Positions 1-5,098 of a stretch of 6,418 nt of DNA are shown piece after piece. The notes under the pieces were generated by a model. That model made no database searches and was not told where the DNA came from. It was given only the letters and a program-made list of their open reading frames with translations. Origin of the DNA: a bacterium (GTDB lineage: Bacteria > Patescibacteriota > Minisyncoccia > Minisyncoccales > CG1-02-41-26); contig JAUWYS010000019.1 in the NCBI GenBank assembly GCA_030615715.1, positions 1 through 6,418 on the forward strand. The letters are read 5' to 3'. Numbering within the stretch: the first letter of the stretch is position 1; each line of letters starts with the position of its first letter. The translations under genes and the position numbers were made by a program.

Positions 1-2
1 TG

Positions 3-1016
3 ATTGGTCAGTTCGTTTTTTATCAGAATACTGTTCTTGGCTTCAGCTTCTGGTTGTTTTTGGGTCTGATGGTGGTTTCCTGGGGCCGCATTCCCAAGGA
101 GAAAGTTTATTCTTTCAAGGATTTTCCAGAAGTTGGTTTGATTTTTAGCGTCATCTTTTGGGTGGTCTTGATTGGTTTTGCTTTTTGCTTTTTCAACCTG
201 GGAAAATATTATTTGGCTGACGTTAATTACAAAAGTTATCTGACAAATCCCACCCAGAATCTCAAGAATCTGGAAGAGGCAACCCGGCTTGATAGAAAGA
301 GAACCACTTACCGCATTGTTCTGGCCAGGAGTTATCTCCAGAGATTCGCTCAAGAAGCCGCCAAACCGCAGCCCGACAATCAGGTCATCGGGAATATGGT
401 GGCCTTGGCGGTCGGGGAAGGAAAAGCAGCAACTGAAGCCAGCCCCAATCGCGTGGCAGCTCAGGAGACCCTAGGAGTTATCTATCGCGATATTAGGGGA
501 GTGGCTCAGGGAGCTTTGGAGTGGGGGACTAAAAGTTTTGAAAATGCCTTAGAATTGGAGCCGAGAAACCCGGTTCTTTTGACCGAGCTCGGGAAACTCA
601 GGGTGATTGAAAATAAAGCGCAAGAGGCCAGGGAGTTGTTTGTCAGAGCCGTTGAATTAATGCCAGAGTATCTTGATGCCAACTTACAGCTCAGCTTGTT
701 GGACGAGAGCGAGCAGAGGACAGAGGAGGCGATAAGAAGGCTGGAAACCCTGGTCCAACTTTATCCCTTTAGCACCGAAGTCCTTTTCCAGCTGGGCCGA
801 CTTTATTACAATTCCGACAGAGTAGATGAAGCCATTGACCTCTTTCAGCAGATAATAAGATTTGCTCCCAATCACGCTAATGCCCATTACTCTCTAGGCT
901 TGGCTTACGAGAGAAGCGACCAGAAAGAAGCCGCCCTAAAAGAGTTTGAGAAAGTTTTGGAGCTCAACCCGGGTAATGAGGATGTGATGAGGAAAATAGA
1001 GGAACTTAAAGAATAA
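3..1016 (+). CDS. Membrane protein with C-terminal TPR repeats, probable O-antigen ligase/Wzy-like (3' part, 5' end outside window)
   Basis: The reading frame is open from the first complete codon at position 3, so the gene starts upstream; the TTG at 54 and ATG at 69 lie inside a hydrophobic stretch and are not credible starts. Two membrane segments are visible: one ending near MVVSW (about nt 3-80) and one around the VGLIFSVIFWVVLIGFAF run (about nt 132-185). After a polar linker come about five tetratricopeptide repeats (roughly nt 453-977) with the usual spacing, for example TEVLFQLGRLYYNSDRVDEA and the AxxxFEKxLELNPxN endings. A polytopic membrane domain followed by TPRs is the common layout of O-antigen-ligase/Wzy-like proteins, which join or polymerise surface glycans, and of related unassigned TPR membrane proteins. 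The catalytic part is not in the window, so the ligase assignment is inference; the TPR call is firm. The stop TAA at 1014 is the first triplet of the junction repeat leading into ftsZ. Confidence 0.72.
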   Translation: MGQFVFYQNTVLGFSFWLFLGLMVVSWGRIPKEKVYSFKDFPEVGLIFSVIFWVVLIGFAFCFFNLGKYYLADVNYKSYLTNPTQNLKNLEEATRLDRKRTTYRIVLARSYLQRFAQEAAKPQPDNQVIGNMVALAVGEGKAATEASPNRVAAQETLGVIYRDIRGVAQGALEWGTKSFENALELEPRNPVLLTELGKLRVIENKAQEARELFVRAVELMPEYLDANLQLSLLDESEQRTEEAIRRLETLVQLYPFSTEVLFQLGRLYYNSDRVDEAIDLFQQIIRFAPNHANAHYSLGLAYERSDQKEAALKEFEKVLELNPGNEDVMRKIEELKE

Positions 1017-1039
1017 ATAGTAAATGGTAAGCAGTAAAA
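1014..1039 (+). repeat. Junction heptad repeat, copy 1 (TPR gene / ftsZ)
   Basis: The 17-nt core TAAATAGTAAATGGTAA occupies 1014-1030. Its first TAA is the stop codon of the upstream gene and its ATG (1024-1026) is the start of ftsZ. Read in sevens it is AGTAAAT (1019-1025), GGTAAGC (1026-1032), AGTAAAA (1033-1039), so the repeat decays into the ftsZ coding region and gives the N-terminus MVSS. The core is identical to those at 2312-2328 and 4154-4170. Confidence 0.85.
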
Positions 1040-2298
1040 AGAAAACAAAAAAACCTGTAAAGAAAAAAGAGTCTCCCTTTAAACCACGGAAAATTAAGAT
1101 TAGGGTGGTTGGCATTGGTGGTGGGGGAGCTTCCATTGTTTCTGAGATGGTCAAGGGTTTGAAGGGAGTGAGTTTTTTGGTGGCTGACACGGACCAAAGG
1201 ACTTTCAAGAAAATTCCCAGAAGAGTAAGAACTTTTCAGTTTGGCGAAGATTTAACTTATGGTTTGGGAACGGGAATGAACGTTGATTTAGGAAGGCGAG
1301 CTGCTGAAAAACAACGAGAAAAAATTGAGAAAATTTTCAAAGGACAGGATCTTTCTATTCTGGTGGCTTCCCTGGGAGGGGGAGTGAGCTCCGGGGCTTC
1401 TTTGGTTTTTGCCGAGGCCTGCCAGAACCAGAAAAACATTGCTCTGGGGATTTTTACTTTACCTTTCAGTTTTGAGGGTGAGAAAAAAATACACCTTGCC
1501 AAAAACGCCCTGAAGGACCTGCGAGAGAGTTTGTCCGGTACGGCGGTTCTCTCTAATGAGAAAATTTTTAAACTCTGTGATAAAAAAACTCCCTTAAAAA
1601 AGGCCTTATCTTTACTGAACCAGGTTTTAATTGACTATCTAAGGGATTTGATTGAGATGATTTCAACTCCCGGACTGATTAATATTGATTTTGCTGACCT
1701 GCGGACGATTTTGAAGGGAAGAGGGCGGGTGATTTATTTTGGCCAGGGTTTAGGGCAGGGTCCCAATCGGGTGGAGGAGGCGATTAAGGAAGTTTTTGAG
1801 AGTCCTTTTTTTGCTGAGCAAGATTTCCAGCTGGAGTCCCCAAAGAGAATTTTGTTTAACATCTGCGGTGGAAAGGATTTAGGGCTGAAAGAAGTTGAGG
1901 AGGCAAGCCAGGCAATTTCCGAACTCAATCCCAAAGCGAAAATTATTTTCGGGATTTCCCAAAATTCAAAGTATGCCAGAAAATTCAAGATTACCCTTTT
2001 GGGGGTGGGGGAAAGTTTGCAGGAAGTAAAGGAAGAGAAGAAAACTGAACCCACAGCGTCCCGGACGCTGGGTAAGGGGGCTGGCAAGAAGAAAGCAAAG
2101 TTGATTAAGGTCACGGTATCCACTCCTGTGAGCAAAGGGAAAAAAGTTAAGCCCCAAACCAGTCGGAGCTCGGTACGGAGCAAGGTTCGTCGAACCGGTT
2201 TGGAAATAAAGAAAGCTGAAAAGGAAGCGGAAGAGAAAGAGCGAGAACGAGAAACCCAATGGGAAATTCCCTCATTTTTGAGGAGAAAAATGAAATGA
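1024..2298 (+). CDS. ftsZ: Divergent cell-division protein FtsZ (tubulin-like GTPase)
   Basis: This 424-residue protein follows the FtsZ domain order. Residues 1-23 are a basic extension with 10 Lys. The Rossmann-like start VVGIGGGGAS (28-37) aligns with the N-terminal GTP loop. VADTDQ (53-58) replaces the usual VNTDA, and LGGGVSSGAS (117-126) replaces the tubulin/FtsZ signature GGGTGTG. PFSFEG (147-152) keeps the Glu that contacts GTP, while the following Arg has become Lys155. GLINIDFADLRTIL (217-230) is a well-kept T7 loop with Asn220, Asp222 and Asp225, the residues that complete the active site of the neighbouring subunit. FNICGGKDL and AKIIFG mark the C-terminal domain. A Lys/Glu-rich linker (about 330-412) leads to WEIPSFLRR (413-421), a match to the conserved FtsZ C-terminal peptide that binds FtsA or other anchors. 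Polymerisation and tethering seem retained; GTP handling may be altered. It could be a second FtsZ rather than the only one. The start is the ATG within the junction repeat. Confidence 0.9.
   Translation: MVSSKKKTKKPVKKKESPFKPRKIKIRVVGIGGGGASIVSEMVKGLKGVSFLVADTDQRTFKKIPRRVRTFQFGEDLTYGLGTGMNVDLGRRAAEKQREKIEKIFKGQDLSILVASLGGGVSSGASLVFAEACQNQKNIALGIFTLPFSFEGEKKIHLAKNALKDLRESLSGTAVLSNEKIFKLCDKKTPLKKALSLLNQVLIDYLRDLIEMISTPGLINIDFADLRTILKGRGRVIYFGQGLGQGPNRVEEAIKEVFESPFFAEQDFQLESPKRILFNICGGKDLGLKEVEEASQAISELNPKAKIIFGISQNSKYARKFKITLLGVGESLQEVKEEKKTEPTASRTLGKGAGKKKAKLIKVTVSTPVSKGKKVKPQTSRSSVRSKVRRTGLEIKKAEKEAEEKERERETQWEIPSFLRRKMK
2049..2073. repeat. GC-rich palindrome inside the ftsZ linker
   Basis: CAGCGTCC (2054-2061), a central C (2062) and GGACGCTG (2063-2070) form a perfect 17-nt palindrome. 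ACCC at 2049-2052 and GGGT at 2070-2073 can extend an alternative stem through a two-base bulge. It encodes PTASRTLG in the disordered linker, using GC-rich codons (GCG, TCC, CGG, ACG, CTG) unlike the AAA/GAA/AAG run around it. This looks like a small inserted palindrome, though origin by drift cannot be excluded. Confidence 0.6.
2168..2196. repeat. Two adjacent short palindromes inside the ftsZ linker
   Basis: GCTCGGTACGGAGC (2168-2181) is self-complementary apart from a symmetric G/G mismatch pair. Three bases later GGTTCG-T-CGAACC (2184-2196) is a perfect 13-nt palindrome. Both lie in the linker region encoding SSVRSKVRRTG and are richer in G and C, and in CG dinucleotides, than the flanks. 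Together with the palindrome at 2049-2073 they suggest that this linker collects palindromic sequence. Confidence 0.5.
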
Positions 2299-2302
2299 GA
2301 TA

Positions 2303-2337
2303 AGTAAATAGTAAATAGTAAATGGTAAATAGTAATA
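2303..2337 (+). repeat. Junction heptad repeat, copy 2 (ftsZ / galU)
   Basis: This is the longest copy. Consecutive sevens are AGTAAAT (2303-2309), AGTAAAT (2310-2316), AGTAAAT (2317-2323), GGTAAAT (2324-2330) and the decayed AGTAATA (2331-2337). The shared 17-nt core is 2312-2328, and the A-to-G change that begins the fourth unit makes the galU ATG at 2322-2324. The upstream stop (TGA, 2296-2298) lies just outside the repeat here, unlike in the other two copies. Confidence 0.88.
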
Positions 2338-3209
2338 CTACGGAAATCAAAAAAGCCATTATCCTGGCGGCTGGCTTGGGCACAAGATTCTTGCCTTTAA
2401 CCAAGGCCTTGCCCAAGGAACTTTTACCCCTAACCGACCAACCCCTGATAAGTTATGCGGTAAGAGAAGCCAAAGCTTCTGGTATCTCAAGCATTGTTTT
2501 TGTTCTTTCTGACAGAAATAAGGTGATTCTGGATTTTTTCAGGAAGGATTTGAAACTTGAAAAAATTCTAAGAAAGAGAGATAAAAAAGGTTTACTGAAA
2601 GAATTAAAAAGAATCAATGGAGAATTTACTGAGCTCTCTTTTTCTTGTTCTCAGCAACCCGAGCCCCGTGGAGATGGTGATGCTTTATTGAGAGTAAAAA
2701 GAGGGGCGAGAGAGCCGACAGCCGTCCTTTTCCCCGACGACATAATTGAAGCTAAAACGCCTGCCATTTTACAATTGGCAAAAATTTTTAAAACATCTGA
2801 AAAACCAGTGGTTGGCTTGAAAAAAGTTTCCAGAGAAAAACTGCCCCTTTACGGAGTAGTTGAAGTTGAGAAAATCGCCCACGGTCTTTACAAAATTAAA
2901 GATATTATTGAGAAACCCTCTCTGGAAGAAGCTCCCTCGGATTTGGCAATCGTTGGAAGGTATATTTTAAATTCCACTACCTTTGATTATTTGCGAAAAA
3001 TTAGACCAAACGAGAATGGGGAGCTCATTTTAGCAGAGGCCTTAAAAAAGATGATTAAAGATGGTAAAATAGTTTATGGATGTGAGCTTGAGGGAGAGTG
3101 GCTTGAGTGCGGCAATAAAGTTGGTTGGCTGAAGTCAAATTTCTATCTCTGTTTGAAGCATCCAGAGTTTGGCCCCATTCTCCGAGAGTTCCTAAAAAAA
3201 CTTAAATAA
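2322..3209 (+). CDS. galU: UTP-glucose-1-phosphate uridylyltransferase (GalU type)
   Basis: The protein has 295 residues, a normal length for GalU. The enzyme makes UDP-glucose and pyrophosphate from UTP and glucose-1-phosphate in the cytoplasm, supplying glycan and envelope synthesis. Visible motifs are the nucleotide-binding LAAGLGTRFLPLTKALPKE (15-33), Gln111-Gln112 before the PRGDGDALL loop (115-123), the metal-region Asp139-Asp140 in FPDDII, IIEKPS (195-200) with the sugar-phosphate Lys, LAIVGRYIL (208-216), ENGELILAEAL (231-241) and ECGNKVGWLKS (262-272). The PRGDGDALL loop differs from the more common PLGLGHAVL, so specificity for a related sugar phosphate is possible. The ATG at 2322, within the junction repeat, is the only start that leaves the usual short lead (MVNSNTTEIKKA) before the first strand. 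The one purine-rich GAGGAG (around 2279) is too far upstream to act as its ribosome site. The glycosyltransferase downstream fits a nucleotide-sugar role. Confidence 0.9.
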   Translation: MVNSNTTEIKKAIILAAGLGTRFLPLTKALPKELLPLTDQPLISYAVREAKASGISSIVFVLSDRNKVILDFFRKDLKLEKILRKRDKKGLLKELKRINGEFTELSFSCSQQPEPRGDGDALLRVKRGAREPTAVLFPDDIIEAKTPAILQLAKIFKTSEKPVVGLKKVSREKLPLYGVVEVEKIAHGLYKIKDIIEKPSLEEAPSDLAIVGRYILNSTTFDYLRKIRPNENGELILAEALKKMIKDGKIVYGCELEGEWLECGNKVGWLKSNFYLCLKHPEFGPILREFLKKLK

Positions 3210-3215
3210 TCGTTC

Positions 3216-3278
3216 GCTAACCCAACATTTTTTCAGCGCCCCCACCCCCACGCCCATGCTAAAAAAATGTTGCTTAGC
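3216..3278. repeat. Long imperfect inverted repeat with C-rich loop between galU and nnrD
   Basis: Arms 3223-3237 (CAACATTTTTTCAGC) and 3258-3272 (GCTAAAAAAATGTTG) pair over 15 positions with one C/A mismatch (3234/3261). An outer five-pair stem, GCTAA (3216-3220) with TTAGC (3274-3278), follows after a small internal loop. The 20-nt apical loop (3238-3257) holds 14 C, so the opposite strand carries runs of 3, 5 and 5 G. It fills most of the only sizeable gap (83 nt) in the window. The T run lies in the left arm and the A run in the right, and no U tract follows the stem, so it does not look like an intrinsic terminator. It could be a dispersed palindromic element, an RNA processing or stability hairpin, or a regulatory site. 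Confidence 0.75.
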
Positions 3279-3292
3279 TCACGTTTAAACTT

Positions 3293-4156
3293 ATGATTAA
3301 AATAACCAAAGACATTTTAAAAAAGATTTATCCGCAAAGAACCCCGGAAGTGCACAAATATGATTTTGGGCTCTTGTTGGTGATTGGAGGCGGACAGTTT
3401 TATTCTGGCTCACCGGCCCTGGCAGCTATGGCGGCTTTCCGGAGTGGGGTGGATATGGTTCAGATTTTGGCTCCCCGGAGAGCCGCTGATATCATTGCTT
3501 CTTTCTCTCCCAATTTAGCGGCTTACCCTTTAAAAGGAACCTGGTTAGACCAGGAGGACTTACCAACCTTAATTTCCATGAGTAAGGGAGCCAAGCAGGT
3601 TGCTGGAGATAAAACAGCGGTGGTTATTGGTGGAGGCCTGGGTAGGTCGGAAGAGACCAAAGAGACGGTGAAGGAGTATCTGCGGCAATCCAAAATCCAG
3701 GCAGTCATTGACGCTGACGGGATTCACGCTATTGCCAAAAACCCTGAAATTTTGAAAGGAAGGAATTCCTTGCTGACTCCCCATACTTTTGAGTTCCTTG
3801 CTTTAACCGGAAAAGACGTCAAAGATTTACCCTTTGAAGAGAAAGTGAAAGTAGTAAAAGAGGAAGCTGGCAGAATGGGTTGCACCATCTTACTTAAGGG
3901 GAAGAAAGACATCATTTCTGATGGTAAGGAGGTGGCGGTCAATGAGACGGGTTCTCCTTACTTAAGCGTTGGAGGAACAGGTGATACCTTAGCTGGGATT
4001 TGCGGGAGTTTATTAGCTCAAGGGGTAGCACCATTTTTGGCAGCTCAGGCAGGAGCTTTCATTAATGGCAGGGCAGGTGAGATAGCTGCCAAGAAGTTTG
4101 GCCCAAGTTTAGTGGCCACTGATTTGATTGAAGCCATTCCCGAAGCAATACAGTAA
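3293..4156 (+). CDS. nnrD: ADP/ATP-dependent NAD(P)H-hydrate dehydratase (NnrD, ribokinase-like fold)
   Basis: The 287-residue protein matches the stand-alone dehydratase (YjeF C-terminal domain) family, which uses ADP or ATP to turn the damaged hydrates of NADH and NADPH back into the working cofactors. Seen in order: HKYDFGLLLVIGGG (21-34) and the SGSPALAAMAAFRSGVDMV helix region (38-56) typical of the family; VVIGGGLGR (110-118); the VIDADGIHA motif (138-146); LLTPHTFEF (160-168), which fits the family's (L)TPHxxE segment; LLKGKKDII (200-208); and NETGSPYLSVGGTGDTLAG (217-235), the nucleotide-binding glycine motif with the likely catalytic Asp231. No epimerase (YjeF N-terminal) domain is fused, so the partner NnrE must be elsewhere or absent. 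The start at 3293 gives the normal N-terminus and has no evident Shine-Dalgarno. Its stop (TAA, 4154) is the first triplet of the core of the third junction repeat. Confidence 0.9.
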   Translation: MIKITKDILKKIYPQRTPEVHKYDFGLLLVIGGGQFYSGSPALAAMAAFRSGVDMVQILAPRRAADIIASFSPNLAAYPLKGTWLDQEDLPTLISMSKGAKQVAGDKTAVVIGGGLGRSEETKETVKEYLRQSKIQAVIDADGIHAIAKNPEILKGRNSLLTPHTFEFLALTGKDVKDLPFEEKVKVVKEEAGRMGCTILLKGKKDIISDGKEVAVNETGSPYLSVGGTGDTLAGICGSLLAQGVAPFLAAQAGAFINGRAGEIAAKKFGPSLVATDLIEAIPEAIQ

Positions 4157-4179
4157 ATAGTAAATGGTAAATAATAATC
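4152..4179 (+). repeat. Junction heptad repeat, copy 3 (nnrD / flavoprotein)
   Basis: Sevens are AGTAAAT (4152-4158), AGTAAAT (4159-4165), GGTAAAT (4166-4172) and the decayed AATAATC (4173-4179). The core 4154-4170 is identical to the other two copies. It supplies the nnrD stop (TAA 4154-4156) and the next gene's ATG (4164-4166), and the first unit reaches back into the last sense codon (CAG) of nnrD. The 7-nt gap between genes is the same as at copy 1. Confidence 0.87.
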
Positions 4180-5096
4180 TTTACGATTTAATCATCATTG
4201 GTGGAGGACCCGCTGGTATCACAGCGGGTATTTACGCTGCCAGGAAAAAATTAAAAACCTTATTAATCACCGAAGATTTTGTAGGTCAGGTTGGCAGAAC
4301 GGGACAGGTTGACAATTATCCGGGTTTTTTCGGAATTATTGGCCAGGATTTGATAGGGAAGTTTAAAGACCATTTGAAGAAATTTGAGATTGAAATTAAG
4401 GAAGGTGAAAAAATCTCTAAAGTTGAGAAATCTGAAAAGAATTTCTTGGTAAAAACGGAAAAAGGGGAAAAATTTTTAACCAAATCAGTTATTGTAACCA
4501 CTGGCCGTGACCCAAGGCCTTTGGAAGTTCCCGGAGAAAAGGAATTTATCGGTAAGGGTCTATCGTACTGTTCAATATGCGACTCCCCGTTCTTTAAGGA
4601 TAAGAGTGTGGCGGTGATTGGGGGAGGCAATGCTGGGTTTGAGGCGGCGCTTGACCTGGCAAAATACGCCAAAAGAATTTTTATTTTTGAGAGGTCAGAT
4701 AAAATAACAGCGGACGAACTTTTACAAGAACAGGTAAAAAAAGAAACAAAGATTCAGGTCCATTTAAATAAAGAACTCAAAAAAATTGAAGGGAAGGACA
4801 AAGTTCAGGATATGGTTTATCAGGACTTGAAAACCAGCAAAACCTTTCAGGTGCCCATTGATGGAGTTTTTGTTCAAATTGGTTCAGTGCCAGCTACCGC
4901 TTTTGTCAAAAATTTGGTTGACTTTAACGAAAAAGATGAGATAAAAGTTGATTTTCAAACGTGCCAGACCTCAACCCCTGGTATGTTTGCGGCAGGCGAC
5001 GTTAACGATGGCAAATGGAAACAAATTATCATTGCGGCTGGGGAGGGCTGTCGAGCTGCTTTAGCCGCTTACGATTACTTAGAAAAATTAAAATAG
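4164..5096 (+). CDS. trxB: Thioredoxin-reductase-fold FAD disulfide oxidoreductase with AhpF-like NAD(H) site
   Basis: The 310-residue protein has the low-molecular-weight thioredoxin reductase layout. The FAD dinucleotide motif is LIIIGGGPAGITAG (9-22). The redox pair is Cys136-Ser-Ile-Cys139 in SYCSICDSPFF. The second nucleotide motif is VAVIGGGNAGFEAALDLAK (149-167), and the C-terminal FAD motif is GMFAAGDV (273-280) followed by KQIIIAAGEG. Classical NADPH-dependent reductases carry HRRxxxR after the second motif; here the segment is IFIFERSDKITADELLQ (172-188). That segment, and stretches such as GVFVQIG, resemble the C-terminal half of E. coli AhpF, which uses NADH. The N-terminal thioredoxin-like domains of AhpF are absent. 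It probably reduces a thioredoxin, glutaredoxin-like protein or peroxiredoxin encoded elsewhere; NADH preference is inference. The gene symbol is by fold. The start ATG lies in the junction repeat and the next gene follows after 2 nt. Confidence 0.87.
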   Translation: MVNNNLYDLIIIGGGPAGITAGIYAARKKLKTLLITEDFVGQVGRTGQVDNYPGFFGIIGQDLIGKFKDHLKKFEIEIKEGEKISKVEKSEKNFLVKTEKGEKFLTKSVIVTTGRDPRPLEVPGEKEFIGKGLSYCSICDSPFFKDKSVAVIGGGNAGFEAALDLAKYAKRIFIFERSDKITADELLQEQVKKETKIQVHLNKELKKIEGKDKVQDMVYQDLKTSKTFQVPIDGVFVQIGSVPATAFVKNLVDFNEKDEIKVDFQTCQTSTPGMFAAGDVNDGKWKQIIIAAGEGCRAALAAYDYLEKLK

Positions 5097-5098
5097 CT

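Noticed and set aside
54..1016. A complete 320-residue gene starting at TTG 54
   Set aside because: The frame stays open to the left edge and the residues before 54 continue a membrane helix, so the gene is truncated by the window rather than starting there.
2296..2304. TGA read as glycine, as in Gracilibacteria and Absconditabacteria
   Set aside because: The ftsZ TGA falls directly after the conserved C-terminal peptide and no gene in the window carries an internal in-frame TGA, so the standard code fits. One TGA stop is limited evidence.
2147..2416. Antisense frames over the junction repeats with runs like FTIYYLLF
   Set aside because: The complement of (AGTAAAT)n has no stops and reads as a hydrophobic repeat, so these frames arise from the repeat itself. 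They oppose well-supported genes and have no recognisable domain.
3238..3257. Canonical four-run G-quadruplex on the minus strand
   Set aside because: Only three G runs of three or more are present. A two-layer structure is conceivable but not supported by sequence alone.
3216..3278. Intrinsic terminator between galU and nnrD
   Set aside because: The stem is AT-rich with T in the left arm and A in the right, the loop holds the GC content, and no U tract follows on either strand.
4208..4229. Perfect 8-bp-arm hairpin (ACCCGCTG and CAGCGGGT, 6-nt loop) early in the flavoprotein gene
   Set aside because: It lies in the codons for the obligatory GGGPAGITAG motif, so protein constraint can explain the G and C runs. 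No supporting sign of a riboregulator was seen.
5015..5098. An earlier in-frame start for enolase at 5015
   Set aside because: It would overlap the flavoprotein gene by 82 nt and add 28 residues unlike any enolase N-terminus. ATG 5099 gives the normal MAKIKKIKAREILDSRG start.
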